This document shows, in pieces, positions 36,910-48,425 of a DNA stretch of 64,000 nt. Numbering within the stretch: the first letter of the stretch is position 1; each line of letters begins with the position of its first letter. A program made the position numbers and the translations under genes. Source of the stretch: Erythroxylum novogranatense (Eukaryota; Streptophyta; Magnoliopsida; Malpighiales; Erythroxylaceae); NCBI GenBank assembly GCA_029891385.1, contig CM057225.1, positions 10,110,560 to 10,174,559 of the forward strand, in the 5' to 3' direction. The notes beneath the pieces were generated by a model. The model saw nothing but the letters and a program-made list of their open reading frames with translations. It was not told the origin of the DNA and ran no database searches.

Positions 36910-37090
36910 TTCCGTCTGATTTTTGCTTCAGCTGGTTTTCGCTTCAGCTGATTTTCGCTTCAGCTGATTTTCGCTTCAGCTGATTTTCCTTCAGCTGATT
37001 TTCGCTTCAGCTGATTTTTGCTTCAGCTGATTTTCGTTTCAGCTGATTTTCCTTCAGCTGATTTTCGCTTCAGCTGATTTTTCTGTCCAG
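36910..37090 (-). repeat. CAGCTGATTTTC short tandem repeat
   Basis: About a dozen units of roughly 15 bp, (C/G)CTTCAGCTGATTTT, in tandem. Smaller runs occur at 37255-37285, 37447-37508, 37670-37700 and 37863-37915. The CAGCTG core is symmetric and contains two overlapping CHG sites. Confidence 0.85.
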
Positions 37091-37925
37091 AACATATCCA
37101 CTTATATAGATCATATATTTTGACTCCGATATTCAAATTGGACAAATTTGGCATCTATCTCATAGAGAAAAGAGAGATCTACAACTTTCAAGAAGGAAAT
37201 TTTTCCAAATCTATCGATATCAAGTCCATATAAATCGCTTTTGCTTGACTGATTTTCCTTCGATTGATTTTCCTTCAGCTGATTTTTCTGTCCAGAACAT
37301 GTCCATTTATATAGATCATATCTTTTGACTCTGATATTCAAATTGGACAAAATTGGCATCTATCTCATAGAGAAAAGAGATATCTACAACTTTGAAGAAG
37401 GAAATTTTGTCCAAATCTATCGATATCAAGTCCATATCGTCTACTTTTGCTTCAGCTGATTTTCCTTCAGCTGATTTTCGCTTCAGCTGATTTTCCTTCA
37501 GCTGATTTTTCTGTCCAGAATATGTCCACTTATATAGATCATAACTTTTGACTCCGATATTCAAATTGGACAAACTGGGCATCTATCTCATAGAGAAAAG
37601 AGAGATCTACAACTTTCAAGAAGGAAATTTTGTCCAAATCTATCGATATCAAGTCCATATCGTCTGCTTTTGCTTCAGCTGATTTTCCTTCAGCTGATTT
37701 TTCTGTCCAGAACATGTCCACTTATATAGATCATATCTTTTGACTCCGATATTCAAATTGCACAAACTTGGCATCTATATCATAGAGAAAAGAGAGATCT
37801 ACAACTTTCAAGAAGGAAATTTTGTCCAAATCTATCAATATCAAGTCCATATTGTCTGCTTTTGCTTCAGCTGATTTTCCTTCACTGATTTTCGCTTCAG
37901 TGATTTTCCTTGGTGATTTTTACAT
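37085..37925 (-). repeat. Four copies of a ~210-bp tandem repeat containing the shared LTR module
   Basis: Starts near 37085, 37288, 37509 and 37703, with a partial copy from 37918. On the minus strand each unit has GAAAGTTGTAGATCTC, then CTCTATGAGATAGATGCC, AAGTTTGTCCAATTTG, ATATCGGAGTC, AGATATGATC and TATATAAGTGGACATG. It is the most regular version of the module seen elsewhere in the window. The apparent open frames here (37111-37721) are periodic by-products and are not called as genes. Confidence 0.85.
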
Positions 37926-38868
37926 CGAACATGTCCACTTATATAGATCATATCACCGAACACCAAAAGTTTTCTCAACAACTCATTTAACACTATAACA
38001 TAATTTATTTCTCCAACTACCCAGTATTTATGAACAAACATATGAAATACATTTTCCTTGAAGATGATGAAATCTCTCAACTTTATTTCACAAATCCCTA
38101 ACAATGAGGATTTCTCTAACACTTACGATGAGAACTCAAACAAATCTTCAAGCCCTAAACTCCACACGAAAAGATCAGCTTCTGGTTTCTCCTTAAAGTC
38201 AAAAACACCAATGGCAGAGAAAGGTTGGTGAAAGAAAGGAAGAACACCAAAGTCCCTTAGAAGATATTTTGGGTGGGAAAGCTCTATGTCTCGGAGAGAG
38301 AGAAGTTTTAGAAAGAAAGGAATAAAGAAGGCTTGGACAAAACTTAACCCATCAGCCCTCAAGGAATAGTGACCACCTACTCCTAGCTAGAGTACAAAGT
38401 CCAAGTACACATGTCACTTTCTTAATGAATAAACTCTAACTTAGTTACTTTTGAACTAACTCCATTTAGTTCTCCCCTTTCCAATATAACCAAACTATCT
38501 CCAAAACTTCATTTAATTTATTTCTTGCTCCCAACTATAAATATATCTTTCAATACACCATAACTTTACCAACATATACAAATACAATAATTCCACCAAA
38601 ATTCAAAATCGCAAGATTTCACTAACCTAATTATTTCAACATTTTTAATAATCACAATTCACAAAATCATCTCAATTTCACTTTTTCAAACACAATCACT
38701 ATCAAATGCCGAAACAATCATGAATGCATGTCACTATGTATATGCATGTGTAAAATTATCTATCTCTCTAAAATCAGAGGCCACAAAACACTCGATCACA
38801 AATTAAGCACTAACAACTCTACACTCATAACACGATGCTCATCGCATCAGGTAGCAGGATCTTCTACA

Positions 38869-38886
38869 ATTCTCCCTCCTAAAAGA
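38869..38886 (-). other. Polypurine tract of the Tekay-like element
   Basis: On the minus strand a purine-rich stretch (TTTTAGGAGGGAGAAT) directly precedes the 3' LTR start TGTAGAAG. This is the expected plus-strand primer. Confidence 0.85.
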
Positions 38887-39441
38887 AAATTTCATCCCAA
38901 AATTTCATACCTGACTGGTCGAGCAGATGAGGTCTTGCCTCCTCATGTGCTCCTCAGTCTCCCATGTTGCTTCCTCTGAAGAATGGTTCTTCCATAGGAC
39001 TTTCACCAATAGAATCACCCTGCTCCTCAATTGCTTGACCCGCGATCCGATAATCTGCACCGGCTCCTCAACATAACTCAAATCACTCGCTATCTCGATC
39101 TCTTGAGCCGGGATCATATGAGTCGGATCGGCGATATCTCCGGAGCATACTCACATGAAACACATCATGCAAGCGGGACATCTCACTAGGCAATCTCGAT
39201 CTATAGGCCAACAATCCAATCCTCTCGATGTCTGGGATCCCTATCGACCTGATCGACATGGAACCCCATGCAGTCGCACAATCTCTACCACATACTTCTG
39301 GGCCAACTGATCAAGAGTATTATACATCTTGGTGACACCAGGATGCATCGCATAGGCAGCCACATTCGCCTCCTCTAGAATCTCTCGTCTCAGCTCATCC
39401 ACATCAGGCACACATAATCTCTGACCCATCCAAAGAGTCTC
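38887..39441 (-). pseudogene. Tekay-like pol C-terminus: integrase zinc-finger remnant fused by deletion to integrase tail and chromodomain
   Basis: On the minus strand, RLCVPDVDELRREILEEA and MHPGVTKMY are the N-terminal H2C2 zinc-binding part of integrase. They are followed immediately by QLAQKYVVEIVRLHGVP, which normally lies well inside the catalytic core, so a block including the first catalytic Asp is deleted. A second jump removes the rest of the core and lands in the C-terminal region (SRLPSEMSRLHDVFHVSML). The end, LSYVEEPVQIIGSRVKQLRS and LVKVLWKNHSSEEATWETEE at 38905-39117, matches the chromodomain-like tail of Tekay chromoviruses, thought to guide insertion into heterochromatin. 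Frames also shift between segments. Confidence 0.88.
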
Positions 39442-39739
39442 TGTTAGAACCCATTACCGGATATCCAACTACTTAATCCGAAACCTTCATACTTATACAT
39501 GAATCGGGTTCCAACCGGAAAACGAAACGAAAGAATAAAAACGAAAGCAAATCGAACAAATGGTTCAAACAAACTTGGGGGCAATTTTCTGACAAAATTC
39601 AACTAATCCGAAAATTTTACATTTTTGTGAGAGAGGGTAGAAAATTTGTTGAGAAAACCAATGGTTCGAAAATCGGAAAAATCGGGAGTCAATTGCAAAA
39701 GTTAGAAGAGGAAAATTTGCATTTACCAAATGAATAGTA

Positions 39740-40250
39740 AAAAGTCAACTTCCGACTCTCATAACTTTTTACTCCTAACTCCGAACAAGACATATCATAC
39801 CTCGTTGGAAAGGGAAAAAGATGATCTACAACCCTTATGAAGGAAGGAAAAGCCAAATCAATCATTTGGAGAGGTAAAAACACACTTGAAATTTCAGCCA
39901 AAATGAAAAACCAATGGAACAGTAATTTTGCAGCATGAACAGTAACAGCAATCTTCAAATGCTCATAACTTCTTACTCCCATATTCAAACATCGCAAATC
40001 ATACATCAAATTATAAGAGGAAAAGATAAGCTACATTTTCTATGAAGAAAGAAAAACTTAAAACTGTCTCTAAGAAGGTGAAAAATGCCTCTAAAGATTC
40101 TGCAAAAATGCAGAATGAACAATATCCGCGAATAGAAATCTGAAAACTCTCAAACCCTATAACTTCTTCATTTTAAGTCCTGAAATGACCCATTTTATAC
40201 CATTTTAAAGATCTTAACATTCTCTACGAACTTCCAGAAGACCTCTTAAT
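39740..40250 (-). repeat. Shared LTR module, about three copies (solo B)
   Basis: On the minus strand copies occupy about 39840-39755, 40045-39960 and 40245-40155. Each has GTTGTAGATC or a TGTAG(C)TT-like start, TCTTTTTCC, a short spacer, TTCGGAGT or ATGGGAGT, then AAGTTATGA. These retain the same order and spacing as the Tekay-like and array copies. Confidence 0.55.
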
Positions 40251-42480
40251 CTAAATCAACCGTTTAGGAGGTCTAAAACTTAAGCGAAGTTGCTGCCCAA
40301 ATTTAGGAAAATTTGGACAGCATCTCCCCTAAAATGCATCTAGCCAAAATCTTCAAATTCATTTATCCAACTATAAACCTGCATAAAACCACTTCAATCT
40401 TCCATATTTTCAATCATCCAACTACCAAAACAACTCAATTGTCTCAAATGGACAGCAACATCACAATCTTAAGATTTCTAAACATTTCTCAAACTAATCA
40501 TCAACTTACTTCCAACTCATAATTGAAAATACAATCTCATCTTATGCTTTTATCAATTCCAAACATACGATCATACATGTTTAATACACTTTACCTTTGA
40601 CACCGCAAATATTAAAGGAAACATATACAATACACTTTCACTTCAAACTCTTACATTTTCACAGAAATAAGCAAATACAATGCTTCAAAGGCATTTTAGC
40701 CCAAATACATCAAAGTCTAGAAGAACAAAACACAAAGTACTTCTTTAGCTTCAAAAAATGCTATCTAAAATCTAGTTTTCTAACATATGACTTCTAAACC
40801 ATCAAAATGCATCGGAGTTGTCTCAATCCCGATGCGATGACCTAGTTTCCTGTTCAAACCTGTGGAGGAGAAAATGGGGGGTGAGCTCGACGGCTCCGTG
40901 GGTAATAAGTTTATAATAGAACAGAAGCAAAAACGCTTTTAAACTTAATTTTCATTTATAAACATTTTGCAGTAGAAATTTATCAAAGTTTCTTTTTCAA
41001 ACTTTCAACTTTCCCAAAATAATCATAAAACTTTTATAATTCCTCGGGCGAAAGCCTCAAATATTTAGTTCTTCAAAATCTAAACTTATCGCAATTAGAA
41101 CAATTTCAACACATGCATTCAGCACATAACACATAATATGTCAATACATATGCAAAGATGCAGCACACAAACAATTGGCTCGAGAGTTCCGTAGAACGGG
41201 ACGGACAACCCGAAGGTTATACCGTAAACAGGACGAGTCCAATTTTGGATCTCGTAGGGCCAAAGCGGGCAGCCGGGAGAAGGCTATACGTCAACGTGCA
41301 CGTGACTAACAGGACGTTACTCTCTCTCCCAAACAAACACATAATCACATAATTCATACTTGCAAATCGGATTGCCCGAAGGCCCAGTTCGAAACTTAAC
41401 TTTCGCATATTATGCCATATCACAAAATGACATTTACAATTTCACATAACATTCACATGTATTAACATTCACATTACATAATCCAATCCCACAAAGAATG
41501 CAACACTTTCGAATTAATTGAAAAAGCATCAATTTTCTCAAATTTGTCGAAACATCTCAGATAATGGTAATTTCCAAATCATTTCCAAAACATTGGATTT
41601 AGTCATTCGAAAATCACAATTTTCAACCAAACACTCTTTTCTTGATTTTTTTTAATCACATAATTGGCCTCAAATTCAAACTATAAACGCATTACCCACC
41701 TTGACTTCTTTAGCTCTAGGATTGGTCAACATGTCCTTCTTCAATCTCCAAGTGCCTTATTGGACCTTAATCAAAGCACAAAAAGTCTAATTACCAAAGG
41801 GTCACTATGCTGGAAAATTGGCAAGAATGCAAAAACTTGATTTTAACCCGACTTACTCTCACTTATACCTTTCTTATACCTCCAATTACCTTATTTGTCC
41901 TTAATCAAAGTATAAAAGCCTTAAGTAACACTAAACATCAAAGCTGAAAAATTCGCAAGAATGGAAAACATGAATTAAAACCTACCTACCTTTGCCTATG
42001 CCATTCCTAAACTATAACCATCATTTGCGAACAAGAAAAGATAAAACCTAACAATACAATCAAGAAGTTTCGAAATCCCTAACCCACGAAAATCAGGCTT
42101 TTACTTCCATAAAATCATATTTTGCTTATTCCCTCTCAAAGACTTCTTCCAATCACCACTGTTAAGCGTGAAATACAAAACCTTAACAATCAAGCCCTAA
42201 TTAACAAAAGAAACAATGCTGGAAAATTCTAAGGCATGGGAAAATACATAATCTCACTTATATTTTATCTAAACCATTAACATCAACACTTATCTTAAAT
42301 AACCAACAAAATTTGAAAATCTTCTACCTAATAAGAAACTAACGAGAATCAGATTTTTGCTTCAACTTCATAACTCTTCTTCTTTCTTTTTTTGTTCTAT
42401 CTTTAATCCCTCTTCACACCACCCTTTGGAAGCAAGAAACACAAACTCTAACATAAAACCCACAAAAATTCGAAATTCCT
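40251..42480 (-). other. Solo B non-coding LTR body
   Basis: About 2.2 kb of AT-rich LTR sequence. Its only structured part seen is a GC-rich doublet at about 41170-41310: on the minus strand TATAGCCTTCTCCCGGCTGC and, about 75 bp on, TATAACCTTCGGGTTGTCC, each preceded by GTCCTGTT. The rest holds no convincing gene, repeat or RNA. Confidence 0.6.
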
Positions 42481-42482
42481 TA

Positions 42483-42780
42483 CCTTGGGAGATGACCCAC
42501 GAATTTTTCTTCTTATCTCCAATAGATGATAACCTCTTCCTTTCCACTTTCTTCTTGCTTACAACACAAAAACCCAACTCTTTTCTTCTTCTTCTTCTTC
42601 CTCTTTGCTGAACCACTCTCTCTTTTTCTCCTTGAAATTTCGACACTCACCTCTCTTTTCTTTTGAATTTTTGACACTCTCTTCTTACAAGATGAACTAA
42701 CCTCTCTTCTTCTTCTCCTTTGTCTTGGCCGAAATCCATCTCCTCTCCTCAAGCCTTCAATTTTCGTCCCTCACACTTGC
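42483..42780 (-). promoter_or_regulatory. Purine-rich leader-like stretch ending in a splice donor (solo B)
   Basis: On the minus strand about 280 bp of GAAGAAGA-rich sequence ends in TCTCCCAAG followed by GTAAGGAA (GT at 42483-42482). The array LTR has a comparable GAAGAAGA-rich stretch ending in CCTAAG then GTATATTC. I found no equally convincing acceptor, so an intron is less certain than in solo A. Confidence 0.35.
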
Positions 42781-43343
42781 CATACGACACTTCCTTATGC
42801 CTCTTTCATTTTCATTCCTTTTTATTTCCTTTACAAGCTTCTCTTCCTTAACTACCAACCTAAGCATAATTTCGTGGGCCTCATTTAAATTATTAAGCCC
42901 AAGCTTCCTTCTTTTATCAACTAATTAACTTAAGTGTTAAGCCCACTTAAGCCCAATTCCATCTTTCCCTCCTTATAACTTTCACCAATTTCAAACTTTC
43001 CCTCCTTCTAACTTAAAATTTCGTGGGCCCCCCTACAACCCACCATAAAAGTCCTTTCTTTATGCAAATGACATTTTAAAAGGGCTACAAGCCCAAGCTT
43101 CTATCTTTTTCATTTACTTTACAATGAAAATGTACCTTAGCCCATACTTCCTTTACTCTTCATTTATTTACAATTTAAAATGGACCTAGCCCAATTTCTT
43201 CTTTTCTTCTCCATTTAATAGCATAGAAAAATTACAAGACCCTTCTTACTAAACCTTAAGCCTTCAAAACATTTATATCTTCCTCATTATCAACAATTTA
43301 ATAAAGCTCGAATTGAACTAAATCCACACAATCTCAATCACCT

Positions 43344-44816
43344 TGGTGATGCTGTCGCCTGCAACCAAATATAAAAGAAATCACTTCCGTTAAAACAAGT
43401 TAATGTAGTAGCGGCAAGCGGATATCGTTCACGAGAATTTTACGATTATGAAAATCACGAATTCAACGACACAAATAATAAAAAGGGGTTTAGTTACTTC
43501 TGAAAGAAGAATAAAAATCGAGAAAGGAAAAATTGCAATTTAAGTAATAATCAAGGCGAAAATCGATAGGAAAATACCTTGGTTTGGTCACCGATGTTAC
43601 CATGCTATTATGGATCCTCGACAAAAGTATGATTATTAACGAACATTCATTGAGAGAATCTTCTATCAATTATATTGACTAGAAACATGTATCCTAGCAA
43701 CCTTATTAAGCAACAATCTAGATACGATCATAGATTAATTGCATAATAGCATTAAGATCCCAATGAAAAGTGATAACATGTACTACATGAAGTCAATCAG
43801 GTGGATAATTTCTTAGAACTTTCCGACTCTAACGTAGAGAGGTTAATCCTAATTGCTACTTGTGATTACCAAAATTGAACGTCAGATTTTGTTAACCTAG
43901 CAATCAAATCCATTAATCTCTAGTTGCGCACCTAGAAACTAACGAATCCACTTAAAAATATTAATCTGAAATTACCCGATGAGCGTTAATAAAATTGAAG
44001 AAGTTTCAAAACATCTCACCACAATAGCATGGAACTTGGATCCTCAACCAAGACAAGAAAATTAGTTCCTCATATTTGAATGGAAAACACAAGAAATAAA
44101 TAAAGAGACAATCTCCATAACTAGTTTTAGTAAAGTAACGTTAATGACAAGATAAATTCTCGAGAAAATTGAAGACAAGGAAGCGAAAATTAAATCACTA
44201 AAGGCCTCTAAACTTATCTGAAGACTACTTGAAAATTTGGAGGATTAAACTATGAAAGCGAAAATAATCTGCGGTATGTGATGACTAGGAATGTGAGTAT
44301 CGTTGCTAATTTTCTCAAAAGCTGGAAAACTCAAGAAGCTGTTGTCTGCGTAAAACTCCAGCCGCCTCCCTCCCTATTGCCTTTTTCTCATGTCTCAAAA
44401 CCTAGCCCTCCTTCACATCCACGTCAGCCTCCTTTTTTTTTACAATCCCCCCAATTTTCATCTCCTTTTCTTTTTGTTTTTATTAGATTCTATCCCCTTA
44501 GGTCATCTTCAATTGTGGCGGAACTTCTTAAAAGGATCCACAGAATCTTGGCGATTGTGTTCTAATTGGAGATAAATTCTGAAGTCTGCAGATTTGGGAT
44601 TCTGTCCTTGGGCGTGCCCACGCCTAATCTCTAATTTCCTTGATTGAGGATTTTCGACTTCTCGCCATATTTTCCCTCTTTTTGATCCTTTTTCGTCTTT
44701 TTGGTGTTGAAGACCATCTGTGAACATTTATACAACAATTCCATCAACTTTTATAAACCAATTTCACAAATCAACCAAATTAAGTCCAAAACATATGCAT
44801 TTAAAATGACTTATCA
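43344..44816 (-). repeat. Athila-like 3' LTR (1,473 bp)
   Basis: Closely matches 53997-55478. Differences are mostly short indels, for example CGTTCACGAGAATTTT here against CGTTCCCACGAGGAATTTT in the partner. No coding sequence; the open frame near 44390-44575 is not protein-like. Confidence 0.92.
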
Positions 44817-44833
44817 AATTCCCCCACACCGAA
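44817..44833 (-). other. Athila-like polypurine tract
   Basis: On the minus strand, TTCGGTGTGGGGGAATT directly precedes the 3' LTR start TGATAAGTC. Confidence 0.8.
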
Positions 44834-45401
44834 CCTTTGCTTGCCCTCGAGCAACATATCAAACCATTAACTCAATCAATTTATCCTTCAGAAATTAAGT
44901 GCACACAATCCACCAACTTAGGCTAACCAAATTCAATTTGCGACATACATCATAATTGCTTTTCACTAATGCCAACAAACCAAGTCAAAATTCAGCACCT
45001 TTGTTCAACAGTAAACATGAAATTAAGTGAATTCTTCTCACGGATTTCACTCTTACACTCAAGTGTTTTCGGTAGATGTTTCACTCAAATCTCACTCTAT
45101 CATGTTGCACTACCATAGGCTTGCAATTTCACCAATTCTTATTCATTTGGATCACATGGGCTCATAGATCAAAAGGACTTTCTTAATGGTTGTAATGGGG
45201 CTTGGTTCATGGGTGAGGTAAAAATATGGTAAAGAGGTTTTGTCACAAGTTTTCATAAAGCATCAATTAAAAAAAAACACACAATTTAACTCTGAGACAA
45301 ACATGAAAAGGAACTACATCTATTCATTCTAACTCAAGCTACTATACTTTATTCTTTCTCCTCTTTCCTTTTCTGATTTTTCTCTCTTTTGTTTTCTTTT
45401 C

Positions 45402-45432
<31 letters not shown>

Positions 45433-46467
45433 TAAATGAAATAGTTCTAAGAACACGGGAAAATAATAACAACACGAGAAAGTGATAAAAATATGAGTAG
45501 ATGTACCTATAAAAGTATCTCAGATCACACTATATAACAAAAGTCCCAATTTAGTTAATGCTTCATTCAACTTGTGATAAGGTAAGCTAATGGGGTTGTT
45601 AGGTTTCTAATGTGAGGTGATGACTCAAGGAATAAGGTCAAGGCTCAAAATTGTTTCCAAAGGAAGAGTAGTAGGTGAGTCAATTTTTTTAAGCCAAATG
45701 GTTTTAAACAAAGATGGCCTTAATCATTTCTAAGTCCTTGTGACCAAACAATACACAAACCGGTTCCATGCAAGTTCTAGAGGCAACACAACTAGAGGAG
45801 CACCATTCAATTCAAGAAAATATTATGACATGAAGATGATGTCATTTAGGCTCAATTTCCTCATTTGGTGAATTGAAATTAAGAATCCACTTAAGTTTCA
45901 CATTTACTCCATCACTCCAATTGCAAAATTTTGACCAAGTCTATAAGATTAGTTAGAGCAATTAATCAATGTCGCATCTTAAAACTACTTAGCCCAAATC
46001 AACTTCATGTGTATGCTCAATGTCATCCAAATTACTATGATCGGGTTTCATGGGTTGATATGTAACTTTGATTAAAATGCACCCAAAACATCACCAACAT
46101 TCAACCAAAACAGCCAAAATATTCCAGCAATGTGCACATCAAAGCCAAAATTATCCACATAAAATGTAAAGAACGCCCACACCTAAACTCAGCATTGTCC
46201 TCAATGATAGAAAAGCATAAAAATAAAGGAAAAGAGGTAAGGAAGCTTCTCTAGTAAGCAGAATTAGGGTGTTGGTGGGTGGGGCGGCTGAAAGCCGTGA
46301 TACTTCAATAAGCCATTAAGTTGGTTTCCATCCGGTGCATTGCCCGTTCAAGTCTGCTAAAGCGAGTGTCCCGGTCATCATGGCGTTGGGACGGGCAGCA
46401 GAGTTCTCTTGTGGCTGATTGTGTGGTGCAGCTGATGGAGTCCGACGACGTCCTGTTGAGGTTGGTG
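44834..46467 (-). other. Athila-like 3' untranslated region with pyrimidine/poly-T tract
   Basis: About 1.6 kb between the env-position ORF and the polypurine tract. It holds no protein-like frame. A mixed TTTTC tract passing into a pure T run lies at about 45361-45433. A long 3' non-coding region is usual for Athila elements. Confidence 0.75.
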
Positions 46468-47505
46468 CTAGGGAAGGTGGTCGCCGGGAAGAGTAAAAGA
46501 AAGGTGTCCTTGGCTTAGGTCCACAATCCCCATCCTGCATAAACAGTCAATATCCAATGGCTCGAGCTCACAAGCCACAGTCATGTCGATATTGTCAAGA
46601 TCTAAAACATTCAAATTAACAGCCATCTGGGTGATATATGAACCAAGGATTAATGGTTTAGATTGTTTTCGCAACACAGAATGAAACTGATTCATAAACC
46701 AAAATCCTAAGTTGACAGGAATATGTCTATCCATACACCACAGAAAGTAAAATTCAGCCTTTGATAAAGTACCTGCAGCATCCTTACGACCAGAAAAATT
46801 GAAGGCTAACAACCGATGCATAATTTTGAAAACCGGGTTTTTAAGAAAAGAACTCTTAGACAAGCTAGCATTGTAGGGAAGAGGGTCAACAGACCATTGA
46901 TGCCAAAGTTCCGACGCATTGAAATCATAATGAAAATCACATTGAGAATTTGGAAATAATTCAGATTCAATATCAGCAGTAGACATAAATCCCAATGCAA
47001 CATTAAAGTCAGCAATCGAAAAGGCAAAGTCCTTTCCCATTAATCGAAATTTAACAGCGTCCATGATATGCATATGAAAATTGTCGTCACAATTAAACCG
47101 AAATGTGGTATAAAATTCCCTGGTTAATTCGTGGAAAGCAGGACAATTTATACGAGCAAAAGAACTCCATGCGATAGGACCCAATAATTGCACAAAACTA
47201 TCATATACGCCTAACGCTTGCAGTGTGTCAAAATTAATAGACTTACAGGGAGATATCTTTCGCTGTTGAAGAAGCTCAAATTTTTCGGTATCGTCAGGTA
47301 ACACAAAGGATGTGCACCCTGCATTTTGAGATCTGGTGCGGGACTCCACTCCTCTACCTTGTTGGGATCGTAGACGCGTTCTTGGAGTTGGGTACCTGGC
47401 TGTCGGTGTGGAAGTTGAAGCTGCGGTTCTTGGTGGAGCTTGTGGTGGGTAAACAACCTGAATGGGGACAGGTTCCGTCGATGCTTGGCTCTTTTTGCTG
47501 GGCAT
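46468..47505 (-). CDS. Env-position ORF of the Athila-like element (ATHILA ORF1-type protein)
   Basis: A single uninterrupted frame gives about 345 residues from the MPSKKS start at 47505; the frame is open up to 47607, but I prefer 47505 because a strong splice acceptor lies 21 bp before it. The first 60 or so residues are Pro/Thr/Arg-rich and probably disordered. The rest resembles the ATHILA ORF-1 family: ISPCKSINFDTLQALGVYDS, AWSSFARINCPAFHELTREF, KFRLMGKDFAFSIADFNVAL and AEFYFLWCMDRHIPVNLGFW. The family's function is unknown; its position after integrase is why it is called env-like. I see no signal peptide or membrane anchor in the part from 47505. It is the only intact gene-length frame in the element, in contrast to its broken gag-pol. 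It may be truncated at the C-terminus. Confidence 0.8.
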   Translation of the reverse strand: MPSKKSQASTEPVPIQVVYPPQAPPRTAASTSTPTARYPTPRTRLRSQQGRGVESRTRSQNAGCTSFVLPDDTEKFELLQQRKISPCKSINFDTLQALGVYDSFVQLLGPIAWSSFARINCPAFHELTREFYTTFRFNCDDNFHMHIMDAVKFRLMGKDFAFSIADFNVALGFMSTADIESELFPNSQCDFHYDFNASELWHQWSVDPLPYNASLSKSSFLKNPVFKIMHRLLAFNFSGRKDAAGTLSKAEFYFLWCMDRHIPVNLGFWFMNQFHSVLRKQSKPLILGSYITQMAVNLNVLDLDNIDMTVACELEPLDIDCLCRMGIVDLSQGHLSFTLPGDHLP

Positions 47506-47525
47506 GGTCACAATCAGAGAAGAAA

Positions 47526-47545
47526 ACCTGCAAAAACCAAACACA
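47526..47545 (-). promoter_or_regulatory. Predicted splice acceptor before the env-position ORF
   Basis: On the minus strand, TGTTGTGTTTGGTTTTTGCAG ends at 47527; the next ATG in frame is at 47505. Athila and Calypso env-like ORFs are thought to be expressed from spliced subgenomic RNA, and this site is placed as that model needs. Confidence 0.5.
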
Positions 47546-47607
47546 ACAGTCACGAAAACACCAAAAACGTGAACAGAAGGTGGACTGAGAAAATTAATAA
47601 TCGACAA

Positions 47608-48225
47608 AAACAGAGACCAACAGCTGGCGATATGGAGCGTGGGGGTGACGTGAATGGGAGAGATATGAAGAAATTGAAAGATTCAAGTGAATGAGTGGTG
47701 AAACCGAGGCTTTAGGCAGTGGACATTGTGGAATGGCCGGAGAAATAGCAAGAATGAAGGGTTGTGGTGAAAAAGAAATCTGGAAAATTAGGGATTGAGG
47801 TAATGTCGTGAATGGGCTGGAGAATGTTGGGGAAAATCTGAAGGGAAGACAGCCACGCAATGTGGAGAAGATGGGGTGGAGTTGGCTGTGAACTTGAGGA
47901 TTGGGTGAAAATCAAGGAAGAAGAAAATCTGGAAAGAGGAGAGAAGCAGGGGCTGTCGACAATGGGGAAAGTGATGAGTGGAGAAATAGAAAAGTTAGGG
48001 TATGGCCATGAATGGGAAGTGAAGAAATTGGTAAAATCAAGTGTAAAATGGAGGGTAGATGGAAAGCAAGAAAAACAAAATCTGGAGGAGAGAAGATGAA
48101 CAGGGGCTGGCGTGGCTGAGGGAACAAGATGACAGAGGAGAGTGTGTGTGAAGTTATTTGGGGGAAAACAAAAGGAGTGGGCGGTGACCAAAAGTTTTTC
48201 GTTTTTTTTTTTTTTTTTTTTTTTA
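47608..48225 (-). repeat. Pyrimidine-rich spacer with repeated TTCCAGATTTT-like units
   Basis: On the minus strand about 600 bp are strongly C/T-rich and contain four or so loosely repeated units of roughly 110-130 bp, each with CTCCAGATTTT, TTCCAGATTTT or TTCAGATTTT followed by CCCATTCA-type phrases. It resembles a plant 5' leader or a string of acceptor sites. It begins with a T run on the plus strand at 48202-48224. The open frames across it (47594-47860, 47712-48254) are low-complexity and not called as genes. Confidence 0.55.
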
Positions 48226-48425
48226 AGAAATTTAAAGTAAATGAAAACTGACAAGAAAAATAAAACAAAATAAAAATTGTGACAGAAAATAATAATAAAA
48301 TAAATTAAAATTCTAACTAAATAATGAAAATAAAACTATTAAAGAAGGAATAATGACAAACCCAGAACACTTTCTTAACACTTCTTTATAGTGTGAAATT
48401 TGAACTTATGTTGGAACTTACCGAT

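Larger units (their letters stand above)
35111..38868 (-). repeat. Tekay-like 3' LTR (3,758 bp)
   Basis: Read on the minus strand it starts TGTAGAAGATCC and ends GGGGGCGCTACA. It is 457 bp longer than the partner LTR, mainly because of about two extra copies of a 210-bp tandem repeat. On the minus strand a leader-like stretch (38380-38130) ends in a GTAAGT-type donor near 38117 (one G missing here, intact in the partner at 60821), and TATATTTTTCAG ends at 35505, giving a predicted intra-LTR intron. Confidence 0.92.

Noticed and set aside
36910..37090. Short regularly repeated units suggestive of a CRISPR array
   Set aside because: Units are contiguous at about 15 bp without unique spacers, and the setting is a plant LTR.
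37111..37721. Series of similar minus-strand frames that look like a repeat protein
   Set aside because: They read through the 210-bp tandem repeat and CAGCTG units of the LTR and shift frame between units.
42357..42752. Overlapping frames on both strands near 42.4-42.8 kb
   Set aside because: They arise from the purine/pyrimidine-rich leader of solo B, which has almost no stops in several frames.
47594..48254. Minus-strand frames of 88-180 residues upstream of the env-position ORF as a separate gene
   Set aside because: Ser/Phe/Pro-rich translation of a pyrimidine tract, overlapping in two frames, with no recognisable domain.
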